Assembly (NCBI RefSeq): GCF_024585265.1
Contig: NZ_CP036533.1
Location: 558,001 to 622,000 of the forward strand
DNA from: Bradyrhizobium sp. WBAH42
GTDB taxonomy: Bacteria; Pseudomonadota; Alphaproteobacteria; Rhizobiales; Xanthobacteraceae
Reading direction: 5' to 3'
DNA: 64,000 nucleotides
Of the stretch, positions 40,825 through 50,046 are shown piece after piece; within the stretch, counting starts at the first letter, position 1; each line of letters starts with the position of its first letter. The notes below the pieces were generated by a model. The model had not been told where the DNA came from and did not search any database. It worked only from the letters and a program-made list of their open reading frames with translations. A program made the position numbers and the translations under genes.

Positions 40825-41931
40825 GTGCTCGACAAACCAGCCCCCACCTCCTCCGTCCGCACTTCCGGCCCGCTCTCGGGCTTCCGCATCGTCGAATTCG
40901 CCGGCATCGGGCCCGGCCCGTTCGCTTGCATGATGCTGGCCGACATGGGCGCCGACGTCGTCACGCTCGACCGCGTCGGCGCGAAGAAGAGCATGAAGTC
41001 GGTGGCGGGGCGCGGCCGCAAGGTGATCGAGCTCGATCTCAAGGACAAGGCCGCGATCGTGCAAGTGCTGGATCTGCTCGCGAGCGCAGACGCGCTGGTC
41101 GAAGGCTTTCGCCCCGGCGTGATGGAGCGGCTCGGCCTCGGGCCGGATGTCGTGCTCGCGCGCAATCCGAAGCTCGTCTACGGCCGCATGACCGGCTGGG
41201 GCCAGGAAGGCCCGCTTGCGAATGCCGCCGGCCATGACATCAACTACATCTCCATCACCGGCGCGCTCGCCGCGATCGGCACGAAGGAAGCGCCGGTGCC
41301 GCCGCTCAACCTGGTCGGTGATTTCGGCGGCGGTGCGCTCTATCTCGTCGTCGGCGTGCTCGCAGCACTGCTGGAAGCCTCGAGGTCCGGCAAGGGCCAG
41401 GTGGTCGACGCCGCGATGTGCGACGGCGCGGCCTCGCTGATGTCGTTCTTCTTCGACATGACCACGATGGGACGCTGGACCGAGGCGCGTAACCAGAACT
41501 TCCTCGACGGCGGCGCGCATTTCTACGGCGTCTACGAATGCGCCTGCGGGCACTTCGTTTCGATCGGGTCGATCGAGCCGCAATTCTACGCGCTGCTGCG
41601 CGAGCACGCCGGCCTCACCGACGCCGATTTCGACGCGCAGATGGATCGCAAGGCCTGGCCGGCGCTGAAGGAGAAGCTGAAGGCCGTGTTCAAGAGCAAG
41701 ACGCGCGAGGATTGGTGCAAGATCATGGAAGGCTCGGACATCTGCTTCGCTCCGGTGCTGACCATGTCGGAGGCGACACAGCATCCGCACATGGTCGCCC
41801 GCAACGTCTTCATCGAGCGCCACGGCGTGAAGCAGCCGGCGCCCGCGCCGCGATTCTCGCGGACGCCGTCGGCCGCGCGCGAGCCGGAGGCGGCGGAGAT
41901 CGGGGCGGTGATGAAGGCGTGGACGCGATAG
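40825..41931 (+). CDS. CaiB/BaiF family III CoA-transferase or alpha-methylacyl-CoA racemase
   Basis: A 368-residue protein with [27 protein letters not shown] at the N terminus (coenzyme A/Rossmann part), [27 protein letters not shown] and [13 protein letters not shown]. The segment [13 protein letters not shown] carries the His and the CDGA segment the Asp that in alpha-methylacyl-CoA racemase form the active site, so AMACR-type racemisation of branched acyl-CoA is more likely than CoA transfer. GTG start at 40825 after GAGGAAA. Placed between the cox and homogentisate genes, with no clear pathway partner. Confidence 0.85.
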   Translation: MLDKPAPTSSVRTSGPLSGFRIVEFAGIGPGPFACMMLADMGADVVTLDRVGAKKSMKSVAGRGRKVIELDLKDKAAIVQVLDLLASADALVEGFRPGVMERLGLGPDVVLARNPKLVYGRMTGWGQEGPLANAAGHDINYISITGALAAIGTKEAPVPPLNLVGDFGGGALYLVVGVLAALLEASRSGKGQVVDAAMCDGAASLMSFFFDMTTMGRWTEARNQNFLDGGAHFYGVYECACGHFVSIGSIEPQFYALLREHAGLTDADFDAQMDRKAWPALKEKLKAVFKSKTREDWCKIMEGSDICFAPVLTMSEATQHPHMVARNVFIERHGVKQPAPAPRFSRTPSAAREPEAAEIGAVMKAWTR

Positions 41932-41953
41932 ATCTAGCGCCGGCAAAGGTCGC

Positions 41954-42042
41954 GTAGGGTGGGCAAAGGCGCGAAGCGCCGTGCCCACGTCTTCGCATCA
42001 GTTCGGCAGGTACGTGGGCACGCTTCGCTTTGCCCACCCTAC
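41954..42042. repeat. GTAGGGTGGGCAAAG palindromic repeat
   Basis: GTAGGGTGGGCAAAG (41954-41968) and CTTTGCCCACCCTAC (42028-42042) are exact inverted copies bounding an 89-base element with an inner GTGCCCACGT / ACGTGGGCAC pair. It lies between two convergent genes. Confidence 0.75.
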
Positions 42043-42066
42043 GGCAGTGTGCGTGGCGGCAGCGAC

Positions 42067-43185
42067 CTACGCCGCGTTCCCAACCTTCAACACACCGCGC
42101 CGGATCTGGTCCTCCTCGATCGATTCGAACAGGGCCTTGAAATTGCCCTCGCCGAATCCATCGTCGCCCTTGCGCTGGATGAACTCGAAGAAGATCGGGC
42201 CGATCGCGTTGGCCGAGAAGATCTGCAGCAGCACCTTGGTCTGGCCGCCATCGACCACGCCCTCGCCGTCGATCAGGATTCCGTTCTTCTTGAGCCGCGC
42301 GACATCCTCGCCATGCCCCGCCAGGCGCGCGTCGATCTTCTCGAAATAGGTGTTGGGCGGCGAGGGCATGAAGGGCAGGCCGGCCTCGCGCAAGTCCTCG
42401 ATGGTGCGGTGGATGTCGCGGCAGCCGCAGGCGATGTGCTGGATGCCTTCGCCGCGATAGGTCTGCAGATATTCCTCGATCTGGCCGGAATCGCCGGCGT
42501 CCTCGTTGATCGGAATGCGGATCTTGCCGTCCGGGCTGGTCAGCGCGCGCGAGAACAGGCCGGAGGCGCGGCCCTCGATGTCGAAGAAGCGGATCTGGCG
42601 GAAGTTGAACAGCTTCTCGTAGAAGCCGGCCCAGACATTCATGCGGCCGCGATGGACGTTGTGGGTGAGGTGGTCGAGATAGAACAGGCCGGCGCCAACC
42701 GGCTTGGGATCGCGCGCGCCGAGCCATTCGAATTCGGCATCATAGGCCGAGCCCTTGGCACCGTAACGATCGACCAGATAGAGCAGGCTGCCGCCGATGC
42801 CCTTGATCGCGGGGACATCGAGCGTCTTCTGCGCAGACGACACATCGGCGCGCTCGGCGCCGAGCGCGATCGCGCGGTCATAGGCCGCCTTGGCATCGAC
42901 GACGCGAAACGCCATCGACGGCGCGCAGGGGCCGTGCGCGGCGACGAACTCAGTGCCGTGGGTGCCGGGTTCCTCGTTGACGAGATAATTGATGTCGCCC
43001 TGGCGATAGACCGTGATCTTCTTGGTCTTGTGGCGCGCGACAGGCGCATAGCCCATCAGCTTGAACAAAGCGTGCAGCTCTTCCGGATGAGGGTGCGCAT
43101 ATTCGACGAACTCGAAGCCGTCGGTGCCCATCGGATTGTCGGCACTAATTGTGGCCGGCGGTGCATCGTGCGGAAACGGACCCAT
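42067..43185 (-). CDS. hppD: 4-hydroxyphenylpyruvate dioxygenase
   Basis: A 372-residue Fe(II) enzyme that turns 4-hydroxyphenylpyruvate into homogentisate, the entry step of tyrosine breakdown. Two vicinal-oxygen-chelate halves are visible; the iron ligands are His in YLDHLTHNV, His in IQHIACGC and Glu in PIFFEFIQRKG, with the C-terminal GFGEGNFKALFESIE helix that gates the site. GGGAGAA precedes the ATG at 43185. It is divergent from an Lrp-type regulator, and a palindrome lies between them. Confidence 0.96.
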   Translation of the reverse strand: MGPFPHDAPPATISADNPMGTDGFEFVEYAHPHPEELHALFKLMGYAPVARHKTKKITVYRQGDINYLVNEEPGTHGTEFVAAHGPCAPSMAFRVVDAKAAYDRAIALGAERADVSSAQKTLDVPAIKGIGGSLLYLVDRYGAKGSAYDAEFEWLGARDPKPVGAGLFYLDHLTHNVHRGRMNVWAGFYEKLFNFRQIRFFDIEGRASGLFSRALTSPDGKIRIPINEDAGDSGQIEEYLQTYRGEGIQHIACGCRDIHRTIEDLREAGLPFMPSPPNTYFEKIDARLAGHGEDVARLKKNGILIDGEGVVDGGQTKVLLQIFSANAIGPIFFEFIQRKGDDGFGEGNFKALFESIEEDQIRRGVLKVGNAA

Positions 43186-43265
43186 GGTGTTCTCCCAAAT
43201 GGCTGCTGGCACGAACTATCCTTCATGGGGCGCGCAAGGAGCGTGCAAACGGGGCACCAATTGGC

Positions 43266-43288
43266 TATAATATGCACGATCCGTGCAT
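43266..43288. promoter_or_regulatory. hppD/lrp operator-promoter
   Basis: ATGCACG (43272-43278) and CGTGCAT (43282-43288) form a perfect inverted repeat with a 3-base centre, directly beside TATAAT (43266-43271), which is TATTA-like on the other strand too. A site for the divergent Lrp-type regulator is the natural reading; it would overlap the -10 box of one or both promoters. Confidence 0.65.
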
Positions 43289-43291
43289 CAA

Positions 43292-43786
43292 ATGGACAAA
43301 ACGCGCATGATTTCCGTAGATGCCTTCGACCTCAAGATTTTAGGCGCGCTCCAGGACGACGGCCGCCTCACCAACCAGGAGCTGGCCGAGCTCGCGGGCC
43401 TCTCCGCCTCGCAATGCTCGCGGCGGCGGATGCGGCTGGAGGAGGAGAAGGTGATCGCGGGCTATCACGCCGACCTCTCCAGCGAGGCACTGGGCTTCGG
43501 CGTGATCGCCTTCATCCAGGTCGGGCTCGCGACACACTCGCCGGACAACTCAAAGCGCTTCCGCGCGCTGGTGAACCGGATCGACGAGATCCAGGAGGCG
43601 TATTCGCTGACGGGCGACGCCGACTACGTGCTCAAGGCTGTGCTGCGCGATCTCAAGGGTCTCTCCAACCTCGTCAACGACGTGCTGATGCCGCACCAGA
43701 GCGTGGCGCATGTGCGCTCCTCGATCGTGCTGGACCGGCTGAAGGAAAGCTCGAAGCTGCCGCTCAAGGAGATCAAGCCCGGCTGA
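43292..43786 (+). CDS. Lrp/AsnC-family transcriptional regulator
   Basis: A 164-residue regulator: N-terminal HTH (FDLKILGALQDDGRLTNQELAELAGLSASQCSRRRMRLEE, residues about 9-48) and a C-terminal RAM ligand-binding domain (VIAFIQVGLATHS ... EAYSLTGDADYVLKAVLRDLKGL). It is divergent from hppD and probably responds to an aromatic amino acid or pathway intermediate. Start uncertain: a GTG at 43283 lies inside the palindrome, so I prefer the ATG at 43292; a further ATG at 43307 is also possible. Confidence 0.88.
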   Translation: MDKTRMISVDAFDLKILGALQDDGRLTNQELAELAGLSASQCSRRRMRLEEEKVIAGYHADLSSEALGFGVIAFIQVGLATHSPDNSKRFRALVNRIDEIQEAYSLTGDADYVLKAVLRDLKGLSNLVNDVLMPHQSVAHVRSSIVLDRLKESSKLPLKEIKPG

Positions 43787-43860
43787 AATCGAGGGAACTG
43801 CGGCATTCGCGCGCAGCGCACGATCTGCGATGATCGCAGCTCCATATGCGGAGATACAAC

Positions 43861-44172
43861 ATGGCGCTCCAGCTGCGACCGAACTGCGAATATTGCGATT
43901 GCGATCTGCCGCCGAACGCGACCAATGCGCGGATCTGCTCCTATGAATGCACGTTTTGTGCGGACTGCGTCGAGACCAAGCTGTTCAATGTCTGCCCGAA
44001 TTGCGGCGGCGGCTTTGCCCCGCGCCCGATCAGGCCGGCGCAGGAATGGCGGCCGGGCGTGTGCACGGCCAAGCAGGTGCCGTCCGACAAACGGGTGCAT
44101 TTGAAGTACAGCGTGGAGGATGTCGCGGCACATTGCGCGCGGGTGCGCGACGTGCCGCCGGAGAGGCGGTGA
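43861..44172 (+). CDS. DUF1272 cysteine-rich protein
   Basis: A 103-residue zinc-finger-like protein of the DUF1272 family. Pairs CEYCDCD, CSYECTFCADC and CPNCGGGFAPRP make a treble-clef-like metal-binding region (residues 8-55), followed by a basic tail. The ATG at 43861 follows GGAGATACAAC. These proteins are widespread and uncharacterised; zinc binding is inferred from the cysteine spacing. Confidence 0.8.
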   Translation: MALQLRPNCEYCDCDLPPNATNARICSYECTFCADCVETKLFNVCPNCGGGFAPRPIRPAQEWRPGVCTAKQVPSDKRVHLKYSVEDVAAHCARVRDVPPERR

Positions 44173-44176
44173 ACTC

Positions 44177-44263
44177 GTAGGGTGGGTTAGCGCAGCGTAA
44201 CCCACCACTTCTGCTGCCGCGGACGCCAAAGAGGTGGGTTACGCTAACGCTAACCCACCCTAC
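44177..44263. repeat. GTAGGGTGGGTTAGCG palindromic repeat
   Basis: GTAGGGTGGGTTAGCG (44177-44192) is exactly inverted at 44248-44263. The element fills the gap between two convergent genes. Confidence 0.75.
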
Positions 44264-44281
44264 GAAGCCCGAACGCGCGGC

Positions 44282-45553
44282 TCACTCCGCCGCCAAAATC
44301 GTCCCCTCGACCTCGCCGAACCCGACGCGATAGCCGTTGCCCTGGCACCAGCCGCGCATGACGAGGCTGTCGCCGTCCTCCAGGAACGCGCGCCTGGCGC
44401 CGCCGGGCAGCTCGACCGGCTCGGTGCCGTTCCAAGAAATCTCGAGCAGGCTGCCGCGCTGGTTCTTCTCCGGCCCGGAGATGGTGCCGCTCCCTAGGAG
44501 ATCGCCGACATTCATGGCGCAGCCCGAGGAGGCGTGGTGCATCAGCTGCTGCACCGAGGACCAGTACATGTATTTGAAATTGGTGCGGCTGATGCTGGCC
44601 GGCGCATTGATGCCGGCAGCGCGCAAGGACACGTCGAGCTCGACATCGTAGTTCTGCGGCCTGGTCTGCTTGAGATAATCGAGCGGCACCGGCTGCTGCT
44701 CCGGCCCGTTCAGGCGGAACGGCTCCAGCGCCTCGCGCGTCACCACCCAGGGACTGATCGAGGTCGCGAACGCCTTGGCCAGGAACGGCCCGAGCGGCAC
44801 ATATTCCCATTGCTGGATGTCGCGCGCGCTCCAGTCGTTGAGCAGCACGAAGCCGAAGATCATCTCCTCGGCCTGGGTCTCGGTGAGCATGCCGCCCATC
44901 GGCGACGGCTGGCCGATGACGACGCCCATCTCCAGCTCGAAATCGAGCCGCTTGCACGGCGCAAAGCTCGGCAACTCGACATTCGGCGGCTTCAGCTGCC
45001 CGCGCGGCCGCTTCACCCTGGTGCCGGAGACCACGACGGTGGAGGCGCGGCCGTTATAGGCGATCGGCATGTGCAGCCAGTTCGGCTGCAGCGCATTGTC
45101 CTTGCCGCGGAACATCACGCCGACATTGGTGGCGTGCTCCTTGGACGAATAGAAATCGGTGTAGCCGGCGACGGCGAACGGAAGGTGCAGTCGGGCCTCG
45201 CGCATCGGCACCAGGGCCTGCTTGCGCAGCTCCTCGTTGTCGCGCAGCTCCGGATGATCGGCGCGCAAGAGCTCGCTGATGCGTGCGCGGGTCTTGGTCC
45301 AGACCTTCGGCCCCAGCGCCATGAAGGGATTGAGCGAGGGGCCCGAGAACACGCCGAGCGCGCCGACGTCGAGCCGGGAATCCTGCTCGAGCTCCCAGAG
45401 ATCGAGCACGTAATCGCCGATTGCGACGCCGACGCGTGGCGTCGGGTTTGCCGCAGTCGAGAACACGCCGTAAGGCAGGTTCTGGATCGGGAAGTCCGAG
45501 GCGGGATCGACGGCGATGAAGGAGCGGAGGCTGGGGTCGTTGGGATGGGGCAT
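44282..45553 (-). CDS. fahA: Fumarylacetoacetase
   Basis: A 423-residue hydrolase that splits fumarylacetoacetate into fumarate and acetoacetate, the last step of the pathway. The N-terminal SH3-like domain (residues 1-110) is followed by the catalytic FAH fold; TDFYSSKEHATNVGVMFRG, LDFELEMGVVIGQPS and FGFVLLNDWSARDIQQWEYVPLGPFLAK include the metal-binding acidic residues and catalytic His. The ATG at 45553 (MPHPNDPSL) follows GGGAAA. It lies downstream of hmgA on the same strand, but the two are separated by a large palindromic element. Confidence 0.95.
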   Translation of the reverse strand: MPHPNDPSLRSFIAVDPASDFPIQNLPYGVFSTAANPTPRVGVAIGDYVLDLWELEQDSRLDVGALGVFSGPSLNPFMALGPKVWTKTRARISELLRADHPELRDNEELRKQALVPMREARLHLPFAVAGYTDFYSSKEHATNVGVMFRGKDNALQPNWLHMPIAYNGRASTVVVSGTRVKRPRGQLKPPNVELPSFAPCKRLDFELEMGVVIGQPSPMGGMLTETQAEEMIFGFVLLNDWSARDIQQWEYVPLGPFLAKAFATSISPWVVTREALEPFRLNGPEQQPVPLDYLKQTRPQNYDVELDVSLRAAGINAPASISRTNFKYMYWSSVQQLMHHASSGCAMNVGDLLGSGTISGPEKNQRGSLLEISWNGTEPVELPGGARRAFLEDGDSLVMRGWCQGNGYRVGFGEVEGTILAAE

Positions 45554-45584
45554 GGGTTTCCCGTGGCACAGCGGTGACGGTGTC

Positions 45585-45755
45585 ACCCTCCCCTGGAGGG
45601 GGAGGGTCGGTTCATATTGAGCGCAGCGAAATATGAGACGGGGTGGGGTGATCTCTCGACACGGGCAGTTTTCCTTGCGGAGAGACCGTCACCCCACCCC
45701 GCTACGCATTCCGCTTCGCTGCATGCGTAGCGACCCTCCCCCTCCAGGGGAGGGT
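45585..45755. repeat. 171-base palindromic element between hmgA and fahA
   Basis: A 25-base arm (45585-45609, ACCCTCCCCTGGAGGG...) is exactly inverted at 45731-45755. Inner inverted pairs include GGGGTGGGGTGA/TCACCCCACCCC, and each arm is itself a small hairpin. Typical of a mobile palindromic repeat unit; it interrupts the homogentisate operon. Confidence 0.8.
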
Positions 45756-45763
45756 AAGCGATA

Positions 45764-47110
45764 CTACGGCTTGCTCGGATCGAAGCGCTTTTCCAAGCCG
45801 TTCCAGCAATCGGCGTAATCGTCCTGGAGCGTCGAGGACTTCGCGGCGTGTGCGGTGACGCGCTGCGGGTAGCGGGTCTCGAACATGAAGGCCATGGTGC
45901 CGGTCAGCTTCACCGGCTTCAATTCGCCATTACTGGCGTGCTCGAAGGCATCGCGATCCGGGCCGTGCGGCAGCATGCAATTGTGCAAGGAGATGCCACC
46001 CGGCACGAAGCCCTGCGGCTTGGCGTCGTAGACGCCGTAGATTAGGCCCATGAACTCGCTCATGATGTTCATGTGATACCAGGGCGGCCGGAAGGTGTTT
46101 TCGGCGACCATCCAGCGCTCGGGGAAAATGACGAAGTCGATGTTCGCGGTGCCCGCCGTCTCCGACGGCGAGGTCAGCACCGTGAAGATCGAGGGATCGG
46201 GATGGTCGAAGCCGATCGCTCCGACGGGAGAGAAGGTGCGCAGATCGTATTTGTACGGCGCGTAATTGCCGTGCCAGGCGACGACGTCGATCGGCGAATG
46301 CGGCAATGTCGTCTTGAACAGCGAGCCGCCCCATTTCACGTAGAGCTCGGTCGGCGTGTCCTTGTCCTCATAGTTTGCGACAGGCGTCAGGAAGTCGCGC
46401 GCATTGGCGAGGCAATTGGCGCCGATCGGACCGCGCTCGGGCAGCGTGAAGGCGCCGCCGTAATTTTCGCAGAGATAGCCGCGCGCCGGGCCGTTCGGTA
46501 TCTCGACGCGGAATTTGACGCCGCGCGGGATCACCACGATCTCGCCGGGCTCGGCATCGATGCGCCCGAACTCGGTGACGAGGCGAAGATTGCCCTGCTG
46601 CAGCACGAACATCAGCTCGCCGTCGGCATCGTAGAAATGCTGGTCCACCATCGACTTGGTGATGAGGTAGACATGCGCGGCCATGCCGGCCTGGGTGTTG
46701 ACGTCGCCTGCCGTCGTCATGGTCTGCATGCCCTGGACGAAGGTGACCTCCTCCTTGGGCAGCGGCGTCGGATCCCAGCGCAGCTGAGCGATCGGCAGGT
46801 CGTATTCATGGCACGGCGCCGAACGCCACAGGCCGGCATCGACCTTCTCGAAGCGGCCGGAATGCTTCACCGAGGGGCGGATGCGGTAGAGCCAGGAGCG
46901 CTCATTGGTGCCGCGCGGCGCGGTGAAGGGCGAGCCGGACAGTTGTTCGGCATAGAGCCCATAGGCGCAGCGCTGCGGCGAGTTGCGCCCGATCGGCAGC
47001 GCGCCCGGCAGCGCCTCGGTCTCGAAAGAGTTGCCGAAGCCGGACATGTAGCCCGGCGTGACCTGGGCCGAGCTGCGGATGATCTGGTCAGGCGAGGTAT
47101 TGATGTTCAT
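45764..47110 (-). CDS. hmgA: Homogentisate 1,2-dioxygenase
   Basis: A 448-residue non-haem iron dioxygenase opening the ring of homogentisate to maleylacetoacetate. [26 protein letters not shown], split around residues 22-47, is the family N terminus; the iron ligands lie in the C-terminal cupin region, with [18 protein letters not shown] and [18 protein letters not shown] supplying His and Glu. AAGGAGGAGG precedes the ATG at 47110, 2 bases after the stop of the metallo-hydrolase gene, so both are co-translated. Confidence 0.97.
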   Translation of the reverse strand: MNINTSPDQIIRSSAQVTPGYMSGFGNSFETEALPGALPIGRNSPQRCAYGLYAEQLSGSPFTAPRGTNERSWLYRIRPSVKHSGRFEKVDAGLWRSAPCHEYDLPIAQLRWDPTPLPKEEVTFVQGMQTMTTAGDVNTQAGMAAHVYLITKSMVDQHFYDADGELMFVLQQGNLRLVTEFGRIDAEPGEIVVIPRGVKFRVEIPNGPARGYLCENYGGAFTLPERGPIGANCLANARDFLTPVANYEDKDTPTELYVKWGGSLFKTTLPHSPIDVVAWHGNYAPYKYDLRTFSPVGAIGFDHPDPSIFTVLTSPSETAGTANIDFVIFPERWMVAENTFRPPWYHMNIMSEFMGLIYGVYDAKPQGFVPGGISLHNCMLPHGPDRDAFEHASNGELKPVKLTGTMAFMFETRYPQRVTAHAAKSSTLQDDYADCWNGLEKRFDPSKP

Positions 47111-47112
47111 GA

Positions 47113-48069
47113 CTATCCTCCTCCTTGCAAGGCCGCCCACATTTCCTGGTCGCGCTTGTCAGTCCAGATCACGGGGTCGTCGATTCCGGACGCTTCGTCG
47201 TAAGCGCGCGACACGTTGAACGGCAGGCAGTGCTCGTAGATGGCGAAGCTGTGGAATTTCGGATCCATCACCTCGCGCGTCGCCGCCATCGATTCCTTCA
47301 GCGTGCGGCCCTTGGCGACCGAGATTTCGGCCGCGCCATAGAGCGAGGTGACGAAGTCGCGCGTCATGGCGATGGCCTCGCGCACCGTGGCGGTGCCCTT
47401 CAGCGCATCGCCGCGGCCCGGCGCGATCGCCTTCGGATTGAAGTTGCGGATCTCGTTCAGCGTCATCGGCCATTCGCGCAAATGCGCATCGCCGCAATAG
47501 CAGGCCGAGTGATATTCGATGAGGTCGCCGGAGAACATGACCTCGGCATCCGGCACCCAGGCGACGATGTCGCCCGAGGTGTGGCCGGCGCCGAGCTGCA
47601 TCAGCCGCACCTCGCGCTTGCCGAGGTAAATCGACATCTCGCCCTCGAAGGTCAGCGTCGGCCAGGTCAGGCCGGGAATGCTCTGCGCATCCTGGAACAG
47701 GCGCGGGAAGCGGCCGTATTCGGAATCCCAATCCTGCTTGCCGCGCTCGGCGATCAGCCGATAAGTCTCCTGCGAGGCGACGATGCCTTGCGCGTGATAG
47801 GCGGAGGCCCCTAACACGCGCACGGCGTGATAGTGCGACAGCACGACGTATTTGATCGGCTTGTCGGTAACCGTGCGTACACGCTCGATCACCTTGTTCG
47901 CCATGGCCGGCGTTGCCTGGGCGTCGAAGACGAGGCAGCCATCGTCGCCGACGATCACGGCCGTGTTGGGATCGCCCTCGGCGGTGAAGGCATAGAGATC
48001 GGTGCCGATCTCGGAGAAGGTGATCTTTTTCTCGGAGAGATCGCCGGTGGATGCGAAGTTCTTCGCCAT
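47113..48069 (-). CDS. MBL-fold protein of the homogentisate operon with a degenerate metal motif
   Basis: A 318-residue metallo-beta-lactamase-fold protein. The usual HxHxDH is [12 protein letters not shown]: both first histidines are kept, while the Asp-His pair is Val-Arg. Later ligands are visible ([15 protein letters not shown] and [12 protein letters not shown]). So one metal site is probably missing, or the enzyme uses a single metal. In this operon it could hydrolyse a lactone or thioester by-product of homogentisate metabolism, but the substrate is unknown. It starts at ATG 48069 after AAGGA. Confidence 0.8.
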   Translation of the reverse strand: MAKNFASTGDLSEKKITFSEIGTDLYAFTAEGDPNTAVIVGDDGCLVFDAQATPAMANKVIERVRTVTDKPIKYVVLSHYHAVRVLGASAYHAQGIVASQETYRLIAERGKQDWDSEYGRFPRLFQDAQSIPGLTWPTLTFEGEMSIYLGKREVRLMQLGAGHTSGDIVAWVPDAEVMFSGDLIEYHSACYCGDAHLREWPMTLNEIRNFNPKAIAPGRGDALKGTATVREAIAMTRDFVTSLYGAAEISVAKGRTLKESMAATREVMDPKFHSFAIYEHCLPFNVSRAYDEASGIDDPVIWTDKRDQEMWAALQGGG

Positions 48070-48087
48070 CAATTCATCCTTACAAGT

Positions 48088-48312
48088 CTATTGTTGTTGC
48101 TGTTGTTGCTGCTGACCATCGATCATGCGGCGCTTGGCCAGTCCGATCGCCTCGCGCAGCACGTCGATGTCGCCGATATGGTTGGCGAGGATCAGCACCA
48201 GCGCCGCGTCGAAATCGGCGCTCTGCTCCTCGGTGAGCCCGCGATGCGCCTCGACGATGGCGCGGAACGCATCGTCGGGGCGTGCGAAGTTCGAGCTGGT
48301 GGACAGCGGCAT
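48088..48312 (-). CDS. DUF2783 small protein, possible hydroxylase coupling partner (MhaB-like)
   Basis: A 74-residue acidic helical protein (FARPDDAFRAIVEAHRGL, then SADFDAALVLILANHIGD) ending in eight glutamines encoded by mixed CAG/CAA codons. It lies directly after a class A flavoprotein hydroxylase gene, with 8 bases between stop and start, and GAGG precedes the ATG at 48312. In Pseudomonas putida U, 3-hydroxyphenylacetate 6-hydroxylase is a flavoprotein (MhaA) plus a small coupling protein (MhaB); size and position fit that pair. This assignment is inference. Confidence 0.65.
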   Translation of the reverse strand: MPLSTSSNFARPDDAFRAIVEAHRGLTEEQSADFDAALVLILANHIGDIDVLREAIGLAKRRMIDGQQQQQQQQ

Positions 48313-48320
48313 GCGAAACC

Positions 48321-49937
48321 TCAATTCAGCCCTTCAGCCCGAGACAATGCCGCCGCGATCGCCTCGCGCGTCGGATGGCGGAAGCGCGCCGCCACGTAGC
48401 CATCAGGCCTGAGCAGATAGGCTGCGCCCGGTCCCGCATCGTAGCGCCTGGCGACGAGGCCGGAGGGATCGCCCAGTCCTTCCTCTCCGCCGATGCGAAT
48501 GTTCTTCACGCTATCGGGCGCATCAAACCCAACGCCATTGCTGAACGACAGCAAGGTGAAGTCTGTTCCGCCCTTGCGGAAGGCATCGGTCAGATAGCCT
48601 CGCTGGGCAACGGGCGCATCGAGCATGGAACAGCCGGGCCGAGGCCCACCGGCCCAGGCATCGGCGTCTGGCGACGACAACGGCGTGTCGTAGCTGCACG
48701 GCACCGAGAGCCGGCCGCCATTGACCATGCGCTTGCCGAACTCGGTCTCCTTGGCCAGCGCCAGCACCGCCTTGCGCAGCCGCGCCTCCTGGTGCGAGTT
48801 CGGCGCCATGAAGTCGGTCGAACGGGTGGATTCGCGGATGTTCTCGTCAGCCGCCATGCTGCGCTCGAGATGGTAGCTCTCCAGCAGGCTCGCGGGCGAT
48901 TTGCCGCGCAGCACGCGGTCGAGCTTCCAGGACAGGTTCTCGGCGTCCTCCAGTCCGGAATTGGCGCCGCGCGCGCCGAAGGGCGAGACCTGGTGCGCCG
49001 AATCGCCGGCGAAGACCACGCGGCCATGGATGAAGCGGTCCATCCGCCGGCATTGGAATTTGTAGAGCGAGATCCACTCGAACTCGAACTTGTCGTGGCC
49101 GAGCATGCGGGCGATCCGCGGCCGCACGTTTTCCGGCTTCTTCTCGAGAACCGGATCTGCATAGCGGTTGAGCTGGAGGTCGATGCGCCAGACATCGTCG
49201 GGCTGCCGGTGCAGCAGCGCCGAACGCCCGGCATGGAACGGCGGATCGAACCAGAACCAGCGCTCGGTCGGGAATTCCGCCGTCATCTTGACGTCGGCGA
49301 TCAGGAACTGGTCCTCGAACACCTGACCGGCGAATTCCGCACCGACCATCTGCCGCAGCGAGGAGCGCGCGCCGTCGCAGGCGATGACATATTGCGCATG
49401 CAGGCGATAGGCGCCCTCCGGCGTCTCGATCGTCAGCGCCACGGAATCGTTGCGCTGCTCGAGCGCCGTCACCTTGTTGCGCCAGCGCAGGTCGATATCA
49501 GGCAGATCGTTGATGCGATCGACCAGATAAGCCTCGGCGTAATATTGCTGGAGATTGATGAAGGCCGGCCGCTTGTGCCCGTCTTCCGGCAACAGGTTGA
49601 ACTGATAGAGTTGCGACTCGCCGTGGAAGATCCGCCCCACACTCCACACCACGCCCTTCTCGACCATGCGGTCGCCGACGCCGAGCCGGTCCCAATATTC
49701 CAGCGAGCGTTTCGAGAAACAGATCGCGCGCGAGCCCTCGCCGATGCGGTCGGCATCATCCAACAGCACGGCGCGCTGACCGCGCTGGGCGAGATCGATC
49801 GCCAGCGACAAGCCGACCGGGCCCGCGCCGACGATCACGACCGGATGCTCCGCGGGGCTCCAGCCAGGGCGGTCCTGATCGGGGTGACGGCGGTAGCCGA
49901 ACTGGGTCTTGGCGTGAGGGGTATTGGCCGGCGCCAT
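48321..49937 (-). CDS. FAD-dependent aromatic hydroxylase (MhaA/MhpA-like)
   Basis: A 538-residue class A flavoprotein monooxygenase. The FAD dinucleotide motif VVIVGAGPVGLSLAIDLAQRG is near residue 33; the DG motif is CDGARSSLRQMVG; the GD motif RVVFAGDSAHQVSPFGARGANSG is near residue 290. The fold and length match MhpA-type hydroxylases. Context (operon with hmgA, a small partner and a MarR regulator) suggests it makes homogentisate from 3-hydroxyphenylacetate or a similar phenol. The ATG at 49937 faces the MarR gene across a palindromic operator. Confidence 0.87.
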   Translation of the reverse strand: MAPANTPHAKTQFGYRRHPDQDRPGWSPAEHPVVIVGAGPVGLSLAIDLAQRGQRAVLLDDADRIGEGSRAICFSKRSLEYWDRLGVGDRMVEKGVVWSVGRIFHGESQLYQFNLLPEDGHKRPAFINLQQYYAEAYLVDRINDLPDIDLRWRNKVTALEQRNDSVALTIETPEGAYRLHAQYVIACDGARSSLRQMVGAEFAGQVFEDQFLIADVKMTAEFPTERWFWFDPPFHAGRSALLHRQPDDVWRIDLQLNRYADPVLEKKPENVRPRIARMLGHDKFEFEWISLYKFQCRRMDRFIHGRVVFAGDSAHQVSPFGARGANSGLEDAENLSWKLDRVLRGKSPASLLESYHLERSMAADENIRESTRSTDFMAPNSHQEARLRKAVLALAKETEFGKRMVNGGRLSVPCSYDTPLSSPDADAWAGGPRPGCSMLDAPVAQRGYLTDAFRKGGTDFTLLSFSNGVGFDAPDSVKNIRIGGEEGLGDPSGLVARRYDAGPGAAYLLRPDGYVAARFRHPTREAIAAALSRAEGLN

Positions 49938-49979
49938 ACACGAACCTCGGCTCTGGTCAGGACAGGATCGATCTGCTAG

Positions 49980-49999
49980 ATAGTCTCACGTGCAACTAT
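49980..49999. promoter_or_regulatory. MarR-type palindromic operator
   Basis: ATAGT..CACGTG..ACTAT is a 20-base dyad centred between 49989 and 49990, in the gap between the hydroxylase ATG (49937) and the marR gene. It covers the GTG at 49990, which argues for the later marR start. Likely autoregulation and control of the hydroxylase operon. Confidence 0.7.
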
Positions 50000-50046
50000 T
50001 TTGGACCGGAGCCGGCCGGCCGTCAACTGGAATTCGGAGCGCTTCC

